The notes beneath the pieces are model-generated. The model had not been told where the DNA came from. It searched no databases and saw nothing but the letters and a program-made list of their open reading frames with translations. Below are positions 42,025 to 49,313 of a DNA stretch of 64,000 nucleotides, one piece after another; position 1 is the first letter of the stretch; the number at the start of each line of letters is the position of its first letter. The DNA is from Halocalculus aciditolerans. GTDB taxonomy: Archaea; Halobacteriota; Halobacteria; Halobacteriales; Halobacteriaceae. A program made the translations under genes and the position numbers. The stretch is taken from NCBI RefSeq assembly GCF_014647475.1, contig NZ_BMPG01000004.1, positions 173,092 through 237,091 of the forward strand. The letters run 5' to 3'.

Positions 42025-42651
42025 TTAGCAGACGGGTTTCGGGTTCACGCCGAGTGACTCCAGCTGTTCGGTGTACTCGTCGTAGGCCGCCTGGATAACG
42101 GTGGAGGCCGCGTCGAGCGCGCGTTCGACGTCCGCGTCGTCCTCGCAGACGGCGTCGAGGAGGTCGTCGATTCGGTCGCGCTGGCCGTCGAGGTCGTCGC
42201 GGAGCCCGCGGAACAGCTGGGCGGTCTGCGGGTCGGCCTGTCCGACGAAGAACCCGACGTACTGCTCTTTGGACTTATCCGTCGCTTCGAGGCGGCCGAC
42301 GTAGCCGCCGACGCGCTCGACGGGATCGGTGAGGTCGCGGAGCGCGGCCTGCATCGCCGACACCGCATCGCCCGGCTCGTGGTCGTCGAGTTCGCCCGCG
42401 ACCGTCTCGTAGTGTTCGCGTTCTTCCTCCGCCGTCGCCGTGTAGACGCCCGCGGGAACGCCCTCGCTCGTCGCCGCCCACTGTTCGAACGTCTCCGCGG
42501 CCGCGCGCTCCGCGTCCGCCGCCGCGTGCAGCACGTCCTCCGTGTCCATCTCGCCGCCCGTCGCCGCGTACAGCGACTTCGACGACCCCAGTCGACTCAG
42601 CGCCGTCTCGTTCGCCTCGCGCACGTGCTCCGTGAACTCTGACGCGTCCAT
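42025..42651 (-). CDS. Ferritin-like/rubrerythrin-type helical protein
   Basis: A 208-residue, nearly all-helical acidic protein from ATG 42651 (MDASEFTEHVREANETALSR). EDVLHAAADAERAAAETFEQW and TATAEEEREHYETVAGEL show spaced Glu and ExxH pairs like the di-iron site of rubrerythrins, but only in part; VGGYVGRLEATDKSKEQYVG and the cysteine-containing helices near the end are lineage-specific. A ferritin-like fold is the best reading; iron binding is uncertain. It faces the stress-protein gene divergently. Confidence 0.6.
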   Translation of the reverse strand: MDASEFTEHVREANETALSRLGSSKSLYAATGGEMDTEDVLHAAADAERAAAETFEQWAATSEGVPAGVYTATAEEEREHYETVAGELDDHEPGDAVSAMQAALRDLTDPVERVGGYVGRLEATDKSKEQYVGFFVGQADPQTAQLFRGLRDDLDGQRDRIDDLLDAVCEDDADVERALDAASTVIQAAYDEYTEQLESLGVNPKPVC

Positions 42652-42750
42652 ACCCGCATCCTCGCCCCCCACGGGCTAATAGCCAGCGGACGCCGAGAGC
42701 CGGTCACGCCGTCGCGGGTTTTATAGAGGGAGGCGGCGAGGAAGTGGATA

Positions 42751-43119
42751 ATGAAGGTCCTACTGGGCATCGGGGGGACGGACGATTCGCTCGACGCGCT
42801 GGAACGCACGGTCGAACGCGCGGTACAGGCGAACGACGAACTGACGGTCGCGATTCTCGAGAACCCGGAGAGCCCGCGGGACGCCCACGAGGTCGAGGAG
42901 TACGCGCTCGACGTCCTGCTCGACGCGGGGCTGGACGCGGACATCCGGCACGTCGCCGGCGACCCCGGGAGCGAACTCGTTCGCATCGCCGAGGAGGACG
43001 ACTTCGACCAGATCGCGCTCGGCGGCGGTGAACGCAGCCCGATGGGGAAGATACGGCTCGGCCACGTCGCCGAGTTCGTGCTCCTGAACTCGCGGGTGTC
43101 GGTGACACTCGTCCGATGA
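42751..43119 (+). CDS. Universal stress protein (short form)
   Basis: A 122-residue UspA-fold protein. It starts MKVLLGIGGTDDSLDALERT and ends with QIALGGGERSPMGKIRLGHVAEFVLLNSRVSVTLVR, where the GxxxxxxGxxxxxLL pattern forms the nucleotide-binding end of the fold. The role is a general stress function. It overlaps the following acetyltransferase gene by 4 bp (ATGA), so the two are translationally coupled. Confidence 0.85.
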   Translation: MKVLLGIGGTDDSLDALERTVERAVQANDELTVAILENPESPRDAHEVEEYALDVLLDAGLDADIRHVAGDPGSELVRIAEEDDFDQIALGGGERSPMGKIRLGHVAEFVLLNSRVSVTLVR

Positions 43120-43676
43120 TCGGGAACCGACGGTATCCGGACGCGGTCGCGGGGCCGTTCCCGGAGCCGCCGGTCGAATTCGACGACGGCGACGGCCGGC
43201 CGATCGAGATTCGCGCCGCGGCAGAAGGAGACGACGTGTTCGAGGCCCTGGTGGCGATGTACGACGATTTCGACCCGGCGGACCGCGCGCAGGGGTTGCC
43301 GCCGCTCCGCGAGGACCGCGTGCGGGGCTGGCTGGAGACCCTGCTGGACGGTGAGGCGCTGAACGTCGTGGCGTGGCACGACGAGCAGGCGGCGGGGCAC
43401 GCGACGCTCGTACCGGACGGGAGCGGGGCGTCCGAACTCGCCATCTTCGTCCACCAAGACTACCAGGGGGCGGGCGTCGGGTCGAACCTCATCGCCGGCC
43501 TCCTCGGGTACGGCGCGGCGAACGGCGTGGAGAAGGTCTGGCTCACGGTCGAGCGGTGGAACCGACCGGCGGTCGCGCTCTACGAGAAAGTCGGGTTCGA
43601 GACCGCGGAAGCCGAATCCTTCGAGCTGGAGATGACGCTCCGACTCGCGGAGAGCGACGACGAGAACGAAGAGTAG
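43116..43676 (+). CDS. GNAT-family N-acetyltransferase
   Basis: A 186-residue protein. The C-terminal GNAT fold has LAIFVHQDYQGAGVGSNLIAGLLGYGAANG, with the acetyl-CoA-binding QGAGVGS loop, then VWLTVERWNRPAVALYEKVGFE. An N-terminal 35-residue extension (RRYPDAVAGPFPEPPVEF) precedes the fold. Its start overlaps the stress-protein stop by 4 bp, suggesting a joint function, perhaps protein or metabolite acetylation under stress. Confidence 0.9.
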   Translation: MIGNRRYPDAVAGPFPEPPVEFDDGDGRPIEIRAAAEGDDVFEALVAMYDDFDPADRAQGLPPLREDRVRGWLETLLDGEALNVVAWHDEQAAGHATLVPDGSGASELAIFVHQDYQGAGVGSNLIAGLLGYGAANGVEKVWLTVERWNRPAVALYEKVGFETAEAESFELEMTLRLAESDDENEE

Positions 43677-43740
43677 CCGAGCAGGAACGCGGAGAGACGG
43701 CCGGGAGCGGAGGTGAAGCCGGAGGCGGAGCGGCAGTCGG

Positions 43741-44184
43741 TTAGACGGAGAGGACGGGTTGGCTGGCGTAGAGGAGGACGTGTTCGGCGGCTTTTTCGAG
43801 GATGCTGGGGGCGGTGGTTTCGGTGGTGTCGTGGGGGACGACGAGGAAGTCGACGTCGACGGCTTCGGCGGTGTCGAGGATGACGTCGCCGGGCGTGGTC
43901 CGTTTCCGCGTCGTCGAGAACGCGTTCGCGGTGGTGGATTTCACGTCGACGGTGTCCGGGGCGAGTTCGCGGATGTCGTCGACGAACGCGCGGACGTCGT
44001 CGGCGACGGCTGCTTCTTCCACTGTTCCGGCTTCGATGTCGCGGGCGACCTGGTCGTCGAGGACGTAGAGGGCGTGGACGTCCGCGTCGTACTTCTCGGC
44101 GACGGCGACCGCGTACTCGGCGGCGGTCGCGGACGCGTCGCTCCCGTCGACGGGCACGAGGACGAGGTCCACGTCGAGTGTCAT
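43741..44184 (-). CDS. Universal stress protein
   Basis: A 147-residue UspA-fold protein: VDLVLVPVDGSDASATAAEY, YDADVHALYVLDDQVARD, and a final SILEKAAEHVLLYASQPVLSV. The usual GTRGRxG nucleotide loop is replaced by VPHDTTETTAPS, so ATP binding is doubtful. It is divergent from another stress protein at 44283, 98 bp away, which may share regulation. Confidence 0.88.
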   Translation of the reverse strand: MTLDVDLVLVPVDGSDASATAAEYAVAVAEKYDADVHALYVLDDQVARDIEAGTVEEAAVADDVRAFVDDIRELAPDTVDVKSTTANAFSTTRKRTTPGDVILDTAEAVDVDFLVVPHDTTETTAPSILEKAAEHVLLYASQPVLSV

Positions 44185-44282
44185 ACCCGTATCTGGGACG
44201 CCGCGGGAGGTAAAACGTTCCCCTGCGGTCGGCGCGACGCCACACCCGACACTATATGCCGGGGGAGTCGGAAGGATGGGGT

Positions 44283-44705
44283 ATGATCGAGCGAGTCGTG
44301 GTCGCGACGGACGGCTCGGAGAGCGTGGCGCGAGCCATCGAGGTCGGCGTCGACTTCGCGGAGCGCTTCGACGCGGACGTCCACGCGCTCTACGTCATCG
44401 ACGCGGGCGAGCTGGAGAGCGCACCGGAGGAACTCGAACCGGAGATGAGAGCGGCGCTCGAAGAGCGCGCGGACGACGCCGTCGCCGACGTCGAAGCGCA
44501 CACCGACCGCGAGGTGACGGCGGCGGTGCGGACGGGGCGGCCGGCGAGCGAGATTATCCAGTACGCCCGCGACGTCGACGCGGACGTCATCGCGACCGGG
44601 ACGCGCGGCCGGCACGGCGAGAATCGCTTCCTCATCGGGAGCGTCGCCGAGCGCGTCGTGCGCTCCAGTCCCGTGCCCGTGCTCACGGTCCGACAGCTCA
44701 CCTGA
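44283..44705 (+). CDS. Universal stress protein (ATP-binding type)
   Basis: A 140-residue UspA protein: VVVATDGSESVARAIEVGVD, FDADVHALYVIDAGELES and the complete nucleotide loop IATGTRGRHGENRFLIGSVA before ERVVRSSPVPVLTVR. In contrast to the divergent paralogue, the G-2x-G-9x-G-S motif is intact, so ATP binding is likely. Confidence 0.92.
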   Translation: MIERVVVATDGSESVARAIEVGVDFAERFDADVHALYVIDAGELESAPEELEPEMRAALEERADDAVADVEAHTDREVTAAVRTGRPASEIIQYARDVDADVIATGTRGRHGENRFLIGSVAERVVRSSPVPVLTVRQLT

Positions 44706-44750
44706 CCGGCGGACCGCCGGTTCTTTGCCGCTCGCCCGGTTCTCTCCCGT

Positions 44751-45833
44751 ATGGAGAAACACGTCATCGAAGACGACGACCTCGCGCCGACCCGGAAATC
44801 CCGCCTCCCCGGCACCGGGTTCTTCGTGCCGGACGACGTCCAGCGCGCCGCCGAGGACCAGGAGGTCCGCGAGCGCGCGGAAGGCGCGGACGTCCTCATC
44901 GTCACCGACCCCGACCCCGACGGGCTCGCCGCCGCCGCCATCGTGCGCGCCGCGCACGGCAGCGGCGCGCTCATCCCCGCCGGCCCGCACAACCTCGACG
45001 ACGGCCTCCGCCGCGCCGCCGAGTACGGTGCCGAGGGCGCGACCGTCTACGTCTGCGACCTCTGCCCGGATGACTTCGAAGACGTCGTCGACAACCTCGC
45101 ACGTCTCGTCGCCGGCGCGGACTCCGTCACCTGGTACGACCACCACCAGTGGACCGAGGACGTCGAGACCGCCGTCCGAGAGGCCGGCGTCGACCTCGTC
45201 GTCGGCGACTCCGACGAGGAGTGCACCGCCGACGTCGCCGCCCGCAGCATCGACGCCGACCTCCCCCGCCACCTGAAAGAGCTCGCCGCCGTCACCCGCG
45301 ACCACGACCTCTGGATCAACGACGACCCCCGGTCGGCGGACCTCGCCGACTACTCCTACTGGACGGACGCCGAGGAGTACCTCGAAACCATCCAGGAGCA
45401 CGGCGCAGACCTCCCGGCCGACGCCCAGGAGTTCCTCGCCGAGCGCCGCGTCGAGAAGGAGGACTTCATCGAGCGCGCCGTCAAACGCGCGAACTTCCAC
45501 GAGATCGAGGGCGTCACCGTCGCCGCGACCTACGGCCGCTGCAGTCAGAACGAAGTCGCCGAAGAGCTCCGCGAACAGGGCGCGGACGCCGCGGTCGTCG
45601 TCAAGCCCGCGGGCTCCGCGAGCATCCGCGGGAGCGAGGGCTTCGAGAAATGCCATCTCGTCGCCCGCCGCGTGAACGGCGGCGGCCACCCGCGCGCCGC
45701 CGGCTGTAAACCCGACATCTACGACGACATGATGGATTACGCCCAGCACTGGACGACGGAGGGCGCGGTCACGAAACGCGTCATCCTCGACGCCTTCCGC
45801 GACCTCCCCGACGTCGACGAAGAAGCCGAGTAA
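44751..45833 (+). CDS. DHH/DHHA1-family phosphoesterase
   Basis: A 360-residue protein. The DHH domain has IVTDPDPDGLAAAAIVRAA, YVCDLCPDDF, VTWYDHHQWTED and AVTRDHDLW, which supply the dimetal site (DHH motif in YDHHQW). The C-terminal DHHA1 part ends with the substrate-binding VNGGGHPRAAGCKPDI. Members cleave short oligonucleotides, pAp or cyclic dinucleotides; the specific substrate is not evident. Start 44751 is 45 bp after the stress protein. Confidence 0.9.
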   Translation: MEKHVIEDDDLAPTRKSRLPGTGFFVPDDVQRAAEDQEVRERAEGADVLIVTDPDPDGLAAAAIVRAAHGSGALIPAGPHNLDDGLRRAAEYGAEGATVYVCDLCPDDFEDVVDNLARLVAGADSVTWYDHHQWTEDVETAVREAGVDLVVGDSDEECTADVAARSIDADLPRHLKELAAVTRDHDLWINDDPRSADLADYSYWTDAEEYLETIQEHGADLPADAQEFLAERRVEKEDFIERAVKRANFHEIEGVTVAATYGRCSQNEVAEELREQGADAAVVVKPAGSASIRGSEGFEKCHLVARRVNGGGHPRAAGCKPDIYDDMMDYAQHWTTEGAVTKRVILDAFRDLPDVDEEAE

Positions 45834-45835
45834 CC

Positions 45836-46273
45836 CTACTCGTCGATCAGCCAGCGGTCCGAGTACGCCGTTCCGCACGTGCAGTAGGCGTAGGCGTGGA
45901 CGACCGCGCCCTCCGCGTAGAGACCGCCGACCTCCTCGTTCTGTTCTTCTGCGAACGCGAACCCGAGTTTCACCCGGTGGTCGTCGTCGGGTTCGTCCGC
46001 GTGCTTTGACGGGCACTCGCCGCTCGCGAGGTCGCGGTCGATGTCGCCGTCCGTGTCCATCGCGCGGCCCGCGAAGTCCATCGCGTCCATGCCGCTCACG
46101 CGCTTGAACGCCGAGCGACCCTGGTCGCCCGGGAGGACGAGCACGATCCCGTCATCGACGTCCACGCCGTACTCCGCGAGCGCGCCGAGGTCGCCGACCG
46201 TCGACTCGGAGAGGTAGACGGCGACGTCCTCCACGCGGTCGCCGTCGAGGAACTCGTCGAGTGCGTTAGTCAT
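45836..46273 (-). CDS. DUF5807-like conserved haloarchaeal protein
   Basis: A 145-residue acidic protein. A beta-alpha N-terminal part (VAVYLSESTVGDLGALAEYG, IVLVLPGDQGRSAFKRVSG) is followed by a possible zinc/metal segment with Cys-x-His spacing (ASGECPSKHAD) and a terminal AYAYCTCGTAYSDRWLIDE, giving three or four cysteines. The family name is tentative. No catalytic motif is recognised. Confidence 0.6.
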   Translation of the reverse strand: MTNALDEFLDGDRVEDVAVYLSESTVGDLGALAEYGVDVDDGIVLVLPGDQGRSAFKRVSGMDAMDFAGRAMDTDGDIDRDLASGECPSKHADEPDDDHRVKLGFAFAEEQNEEVGGLYAEGAVVHAYAYCTCGTAYSDRWLIDE

Positions 46274-46319
46274 CGCTCACGCTACGGGGTCACTGCGGAA
46301 AAACGCGGTGGAAAGTGAT

Positions 46320-46718
46320 TTATTCGGCGTCTTCGTCGCCCTCACCGAGGAGGGAGTCGACGTCTTCGTCGCCGCGTTCGGTGATTTTCGCGTTGACCTG
46401 CGCGGTCTCTTCGGAGAACTCGCGGCCGCGTACGGAGACGCGGCGGCGCTCGCCGTCCTTCTCCGGGTTGAAGCCGGTGCCGCCCGTGAGGAGCACGCTC
46501 TCCAGACCGGAGCCGCGGACGTCGCTGCGCATCGCGCGCCCTGCTGCGTCGCTACCGCCCGTGAGTTCGAGCGTGTAGCCGGTCAGTCCAACGGCGTCGC
46601 CGTCGACTTCGTCGCCGATTTCCCGACCGAGGAATCGATTCGCGTCCTGTCCGTCGACCTCGAGCTGGTGGGACGCACCCGACTCGGGGTCCGCCACCAC
46701 CACTTGGAAACTCGCCAT
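46320..46718 (-). CDS. rps6e: 30S ribosomal protein S6e
   Basis: A 132-residue protein typical of archaeal eS6: [77 protein letters not shown] and a C-terminal helix followed by an acidic tail. It binds the small ribosomal subunit. It belongs to the eukaryote/archaeal eS6 family, unrelated to bacterial S6, the classic RimK target. Confidence 0.96.
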   Translation of the reverse strand: MASFQVVVADPESGASHQLEVDGQDANRFLGREIGDEVDGDAVGLTGYTLELTGGSDAAGRAMRSDVRGSGLESVLLTGGTGFNPEKDGERRRVSVRGREFSEETAQVNAKITERGDEDVDSLLGEGDEDAE

Positions 46719-46853
46719 ACGACCGACAACGGGGAGTGCGCCCTAAAACCCGTCGAATACCGACTCACGGCGAGGCTGGGGCGGACAGGCGACGACGACG
46801 GCCCGCCGAGCGCGTGTCGCACAACCGCGAACGCCCGACGGTAACTCGCTAAC

Positions 46854-46911
46854 GCATACGCCCACTTCGCCGCGTCATCGCATGTGAAGGCTCGGACGAG
46901 AGACGGGGGCG
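46854..46911 (+). repeat. 60-bp dispersed repeat, copy 2
   Basis: Collinear with 3442-3499: GCATAC, ACTTCGCCGCG, ATCGCA, TGAA, CTCGG-GAGAG and GGGGCGG blocks in the same order and spacing. Confidence 0.5.
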
Positions 46912-47045
46912 GAAAAACCGCTGCAAGCGTTCGGCGACCGAGTGGTCCGTTAGGACCCGGTAGGTCGCCGATTCACCCGCGGCTTCGCCGCGAGGCCGAC
47001 GACTGAGGGACCGCAGGGACCGAAGGAGGAGTGCTTTTGGTGGAG

Positions 47046-47092
47046 CTTTTACCGAGCGAAGCGCCCCTTGGGCGCTGAGCGCAGCGTAAAAG
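47046..47092. repeat. Palindrome at the 3' end of the aldehyde dehydrogenase gene
   Basis: Arms CTTTTAC (47046-47052) and GTAAAAG (47086-47092) surround CGAGCGAAGCGCCC-CTT-GGGCGC. It uses the GAGCGA-type core with a third kind of arm and ends 5 bp before the dehydrogenase stop codon, so it may double as a terminator. Confidence 0.55.
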
Positions 47093-47097
47093 GTCCT

Positions 47098-48591
47098 CTA
47101 GAAGGGATAGTCGCGTTCGTCGTGCTGGATGCTGATCCACTTGGTCTCGGTGATTTCGTGGAGGTAGGCGTCGGAGTTGTAGGAGCCCATGCCGGATGCG
47201 CCGACGCCGCTGAAGGGGACGTGGGCTTCGTCGTTGATGGGTTGGTCGTTGATGTGGACGTTCCCGGTTTCGAGGCGGTCGGCGATGTGTTTCGCGAGTT
47301 CGAGGTCGCCGGCGTGGACGGCCCCGGAGAGCCCGTAGTCGGTGGCGTTCGCGAGTGCGACGGCTTCGTCGGTGTCGCTGTAGGGGATGACGGGGGCGAT
47401 GGGGCCGAAGTGCTCGTTGCAGGCGGCGGCCATGTCGTTCGTGACGTCGGAGAGGACGGTCGGTTGAACGACGAGGGAGTCCTCGGTACCGTCGATTTCT
47501 TCGACGCTGCCGCCCGTTTCGAGGGTTGCGCCCTGTTCGATGGTTTCCTCGACGTAGCCGAGCATCTCGTCGCGCTGGGATTCGTCGATGATGGGGCCGA
47601 CGACGGTGTCGGCGTCGTGTGCGCTGCCGACGGGGAGGTCGCTCGCGCGCGCGGCGAGTTTCTCGACGTACTCGTCGTAGATGTCCTCGTGGACGATGTG
47701 GCGGTTGATGGAGATGCAGACCTGGCCTTGGTGGACGAAGGAGCCGAAGGTCGCGGCGTCGACGGCGCGGTCGACGTCGGCGTCGGCGGTGACGACGTGC
47801 GCGTTGTTCCCGCCGAGCTCCATCGCGGGGACGGCGAGGTTGCCGCCGGCGAGGCTGGCGACGTGCTTGCCGACCTCCGTACTGCCCGTGAAGGCGACGA
47901 CGTCGCTCTCCGGGTGGCTGGCGACGCGGTCGCCGATGTCGGAGCCCTTCCCGGTGACGACGTTCAGGAGGCCGTCGGGGAGGCCGGCGTCCTCGAAGAG
48001 CTTCGCGAACAGCAGGCCGCCCGTGATGGGCGAGTTAGTACTTGGTTTGAGGACGACGGCGTTCCCGGCGGCGATTGCGGGCGCGACGGCGCGCATCGTG
48101 AGGTTCAGCGGGAAGTTCCACGGCGTGATGGCCGTGACGACGCCTTTCGGCTCGCGCTGCACGAGGTTCTCCTTCCCGGGGATGTTCGAGTGGGCGTGTT
48201 CGCCCTTCATCCGGCGGGGGAGCGTCGCGGCTTCGCCCGCCTGGTCGGACGCGATCTGTACGGACGTCTCGCCCATGATCTGCGTGCCGCCGACTTCGTG
48301 GGTGAGGAGGTCGGCGACGTCCGCCTTGTGCGCTTGGAGGGTTTCGAGCGCCGTCCGGACGGCCTCCTCGCGGGCCGCGGGCGGCGTCTCCCGCCACTGT
48401 TTCTGGGCTTCGGCGGCGGCCTCGTAGGCCGCGTCGACGTCGTCCTCGGTGCCGGCGGGGACGGTCGCGACCTGCTCGCGCGTCGACGGGTCCTCGTCCG
48501 CGAGGGCGTCGCGGTCGCCGCGAGCGACCCACTCGCCGCCGACGTAGAGCGCGTCCCAGTTCGCGTCGATGTCGAAGGTCTCCGGAGGCAT
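47098..48591 (-). CDS. NAD(P)-dependent aldehyde dehydrogenase
   Basis: A 497-residue protein from ATG 48591 (MPPETFDIDANWDALYVGGE). Motifs: ITPWNFPLNLTMRAVAPAIA (cofactor), AGNAVVLKPSTNSP, VAFTGSTEVGKHVAS, MELGGNNAHVV (catalytic Glu) and the nucleophile GSFVHQGQVCISINRH; the carboxyl half has NEHFGPIAPVIPY and HINDQPINDEAHVPFSGVG. It oxidises an aldehyde to the acid. It follows the acetate permease and acetyl-CoA synthetase genes on the same strand, so acetaldehyde is a reasonable but unproven substrate. Confidence 0.93.
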   Translation of the reverse strand: MPPETFDIDANWDALYVGGEWVARGDRDALADEDPSTREQVATVPAGTEDDVDAAYEAAAEAQKQWRETPPAAREEAVRTALETLQAHKADVADLLTHEVGGTQIMGETSVQIASDQAGEAATLPRRMKGEHAHSNIPGKENLVQREPKGVVTAITPWNFPLNLTMRAVAPAIAAGNAVVLKPSTNSPITGGLLFAKLFEDAGLPDGLLNVVTGKGSDIGDRVASHPESDVVAFTGSTEVGKHVASLAGGNLAVPAMELGGNNAHVVTADADVDRAVDAATFGSFVHQGQVCISINRHIVHEDIYDEYVEKLAARASDLPVGSAHDADTVVGPIIDESQRDEMLGYVEETIEQGATLETGGSVEEIDGTEDSLVVQPTVLSDVTNDMAAACNEHFGPIAPVIPYSDTDEAVALANATDYGLSGAVHAGDLELAKHIADRLETGNVHINDQPINDEAHVPFSGVGASGMGSYNSDAYLHEITETKWISIQHDERDYPF

Positions 48592-48735
48592 GACATCGCG
48601 ACGTACGGTGGCGTCCCCGATAAGCCGCGGTGAACCCGCGAGGCCCGCACGCACCCGTAGCTTCATGAGGAGGTGCGGCCGCTCGAGAAGCGGGGAGTGA
48701 GAGCGAAACGAGAAGGTAGGGCGGAGTCGGCGTGG

Positions 48736-49311
48736 TCAGTCGCTCAGCGGCATGCCGCCGATGGGGACGACGGTGCGGTCCCACGCCCAGTTGACGACCT
48801 CCGCGGAGGAGGTGTACATGGCGAGGAGGCCGGTGAGGATGCCGACGTAGCCGCCGAGGGTCGCGGTTCCGTAGCCGAGGTCACCGAGTCCGAGGAGGAG
48901 GAAGGTGATCGTCAGCGTGAGGAAGACGGACCAGAGCGCCCAGTTGAGTTTGAACGTCGCCACCCACATGTAGGCCGTGAAGAGCCCCCAGAGGAGGAGC
49001 GTCACGCCGACGGTGGTTCCGTCGACCGAGAGCCAGCCGTTCCCCGCGAAGAGGAGGAGCAGGCCGAACCACCACCAGAAAGCACCGTAGCTACTGAAGG
49101 CGGTGTAGCCGAACGTGTTTCCTTCCTTGTACTCGAGGATGCCGGCGAACAGCTGGCAGGTCCCACCGAACGCGAGCGCGAGCGGGAGGACGACGGATTC
49201 GCCGGCGCTGGGGAGGATGCCGCCGTTGATGAGGCTCAACAGGACGGTGGTCAGTCCGAACGCGACGAGTCCGAGCGGTGCAGGGTTTGCGGTGTCTGTG
49301 TTGGCTGGCAT
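48736..49311 (-). CDS. satP: Acetate permease of the SatP/GPR1/FUN34/YaaH family
   Basis: A 191-residue, six-helix protein. The signature NPAPLGLVAFGLTTVLLSLIN (NPAPLGL motif) opens helix 1; GGTCQLFAGILEYKEGNTFG and FSSYGAFWWWFGLL follow, and ILTGLLAMYTSSAEVVNW closes the fold. Members transport acetate or succinate with protons. The start lies 2 bp beyond the stop of acs, so the two genes form one transcript and acetate is imported and activated together. Confidence 0.9.
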   Translation of the reverse strand: MPANTDTANPAPLGLVAFGLTTVLLSLINGGILPSAGESVVLPLALAFGGTCQLFAGILEYKEGNTFGYTAFSSYGAFWWWFGLLLLFAGNGWLSVDGTTVGVTLLLWGLFTAYMWVATFKLNWALWSVFLTLTITFLLLGLGDLGYGTATLGGYVGILTGLLAMYTSSAEVVNWAWDRTVVPIGGMPLSD

Positions 49312-49313
49312 TG

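Larger units (their letters stand above)
46719..47097. other. 379-bp convergent-side spacer rich in palindromes
   Basis: Contains repeat copy 2 (46854-46911), a nested hairpin GGCGACC...GGTCGCC (46933-46969, inner GGTCC/GGACC), CGCGGCTTCGCCGCG near 46979, and the CTTTTAC/GTAAAAG palindrome (47046-47092). No gene; frames here reflect repeat composition. Confidence 0.55.
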
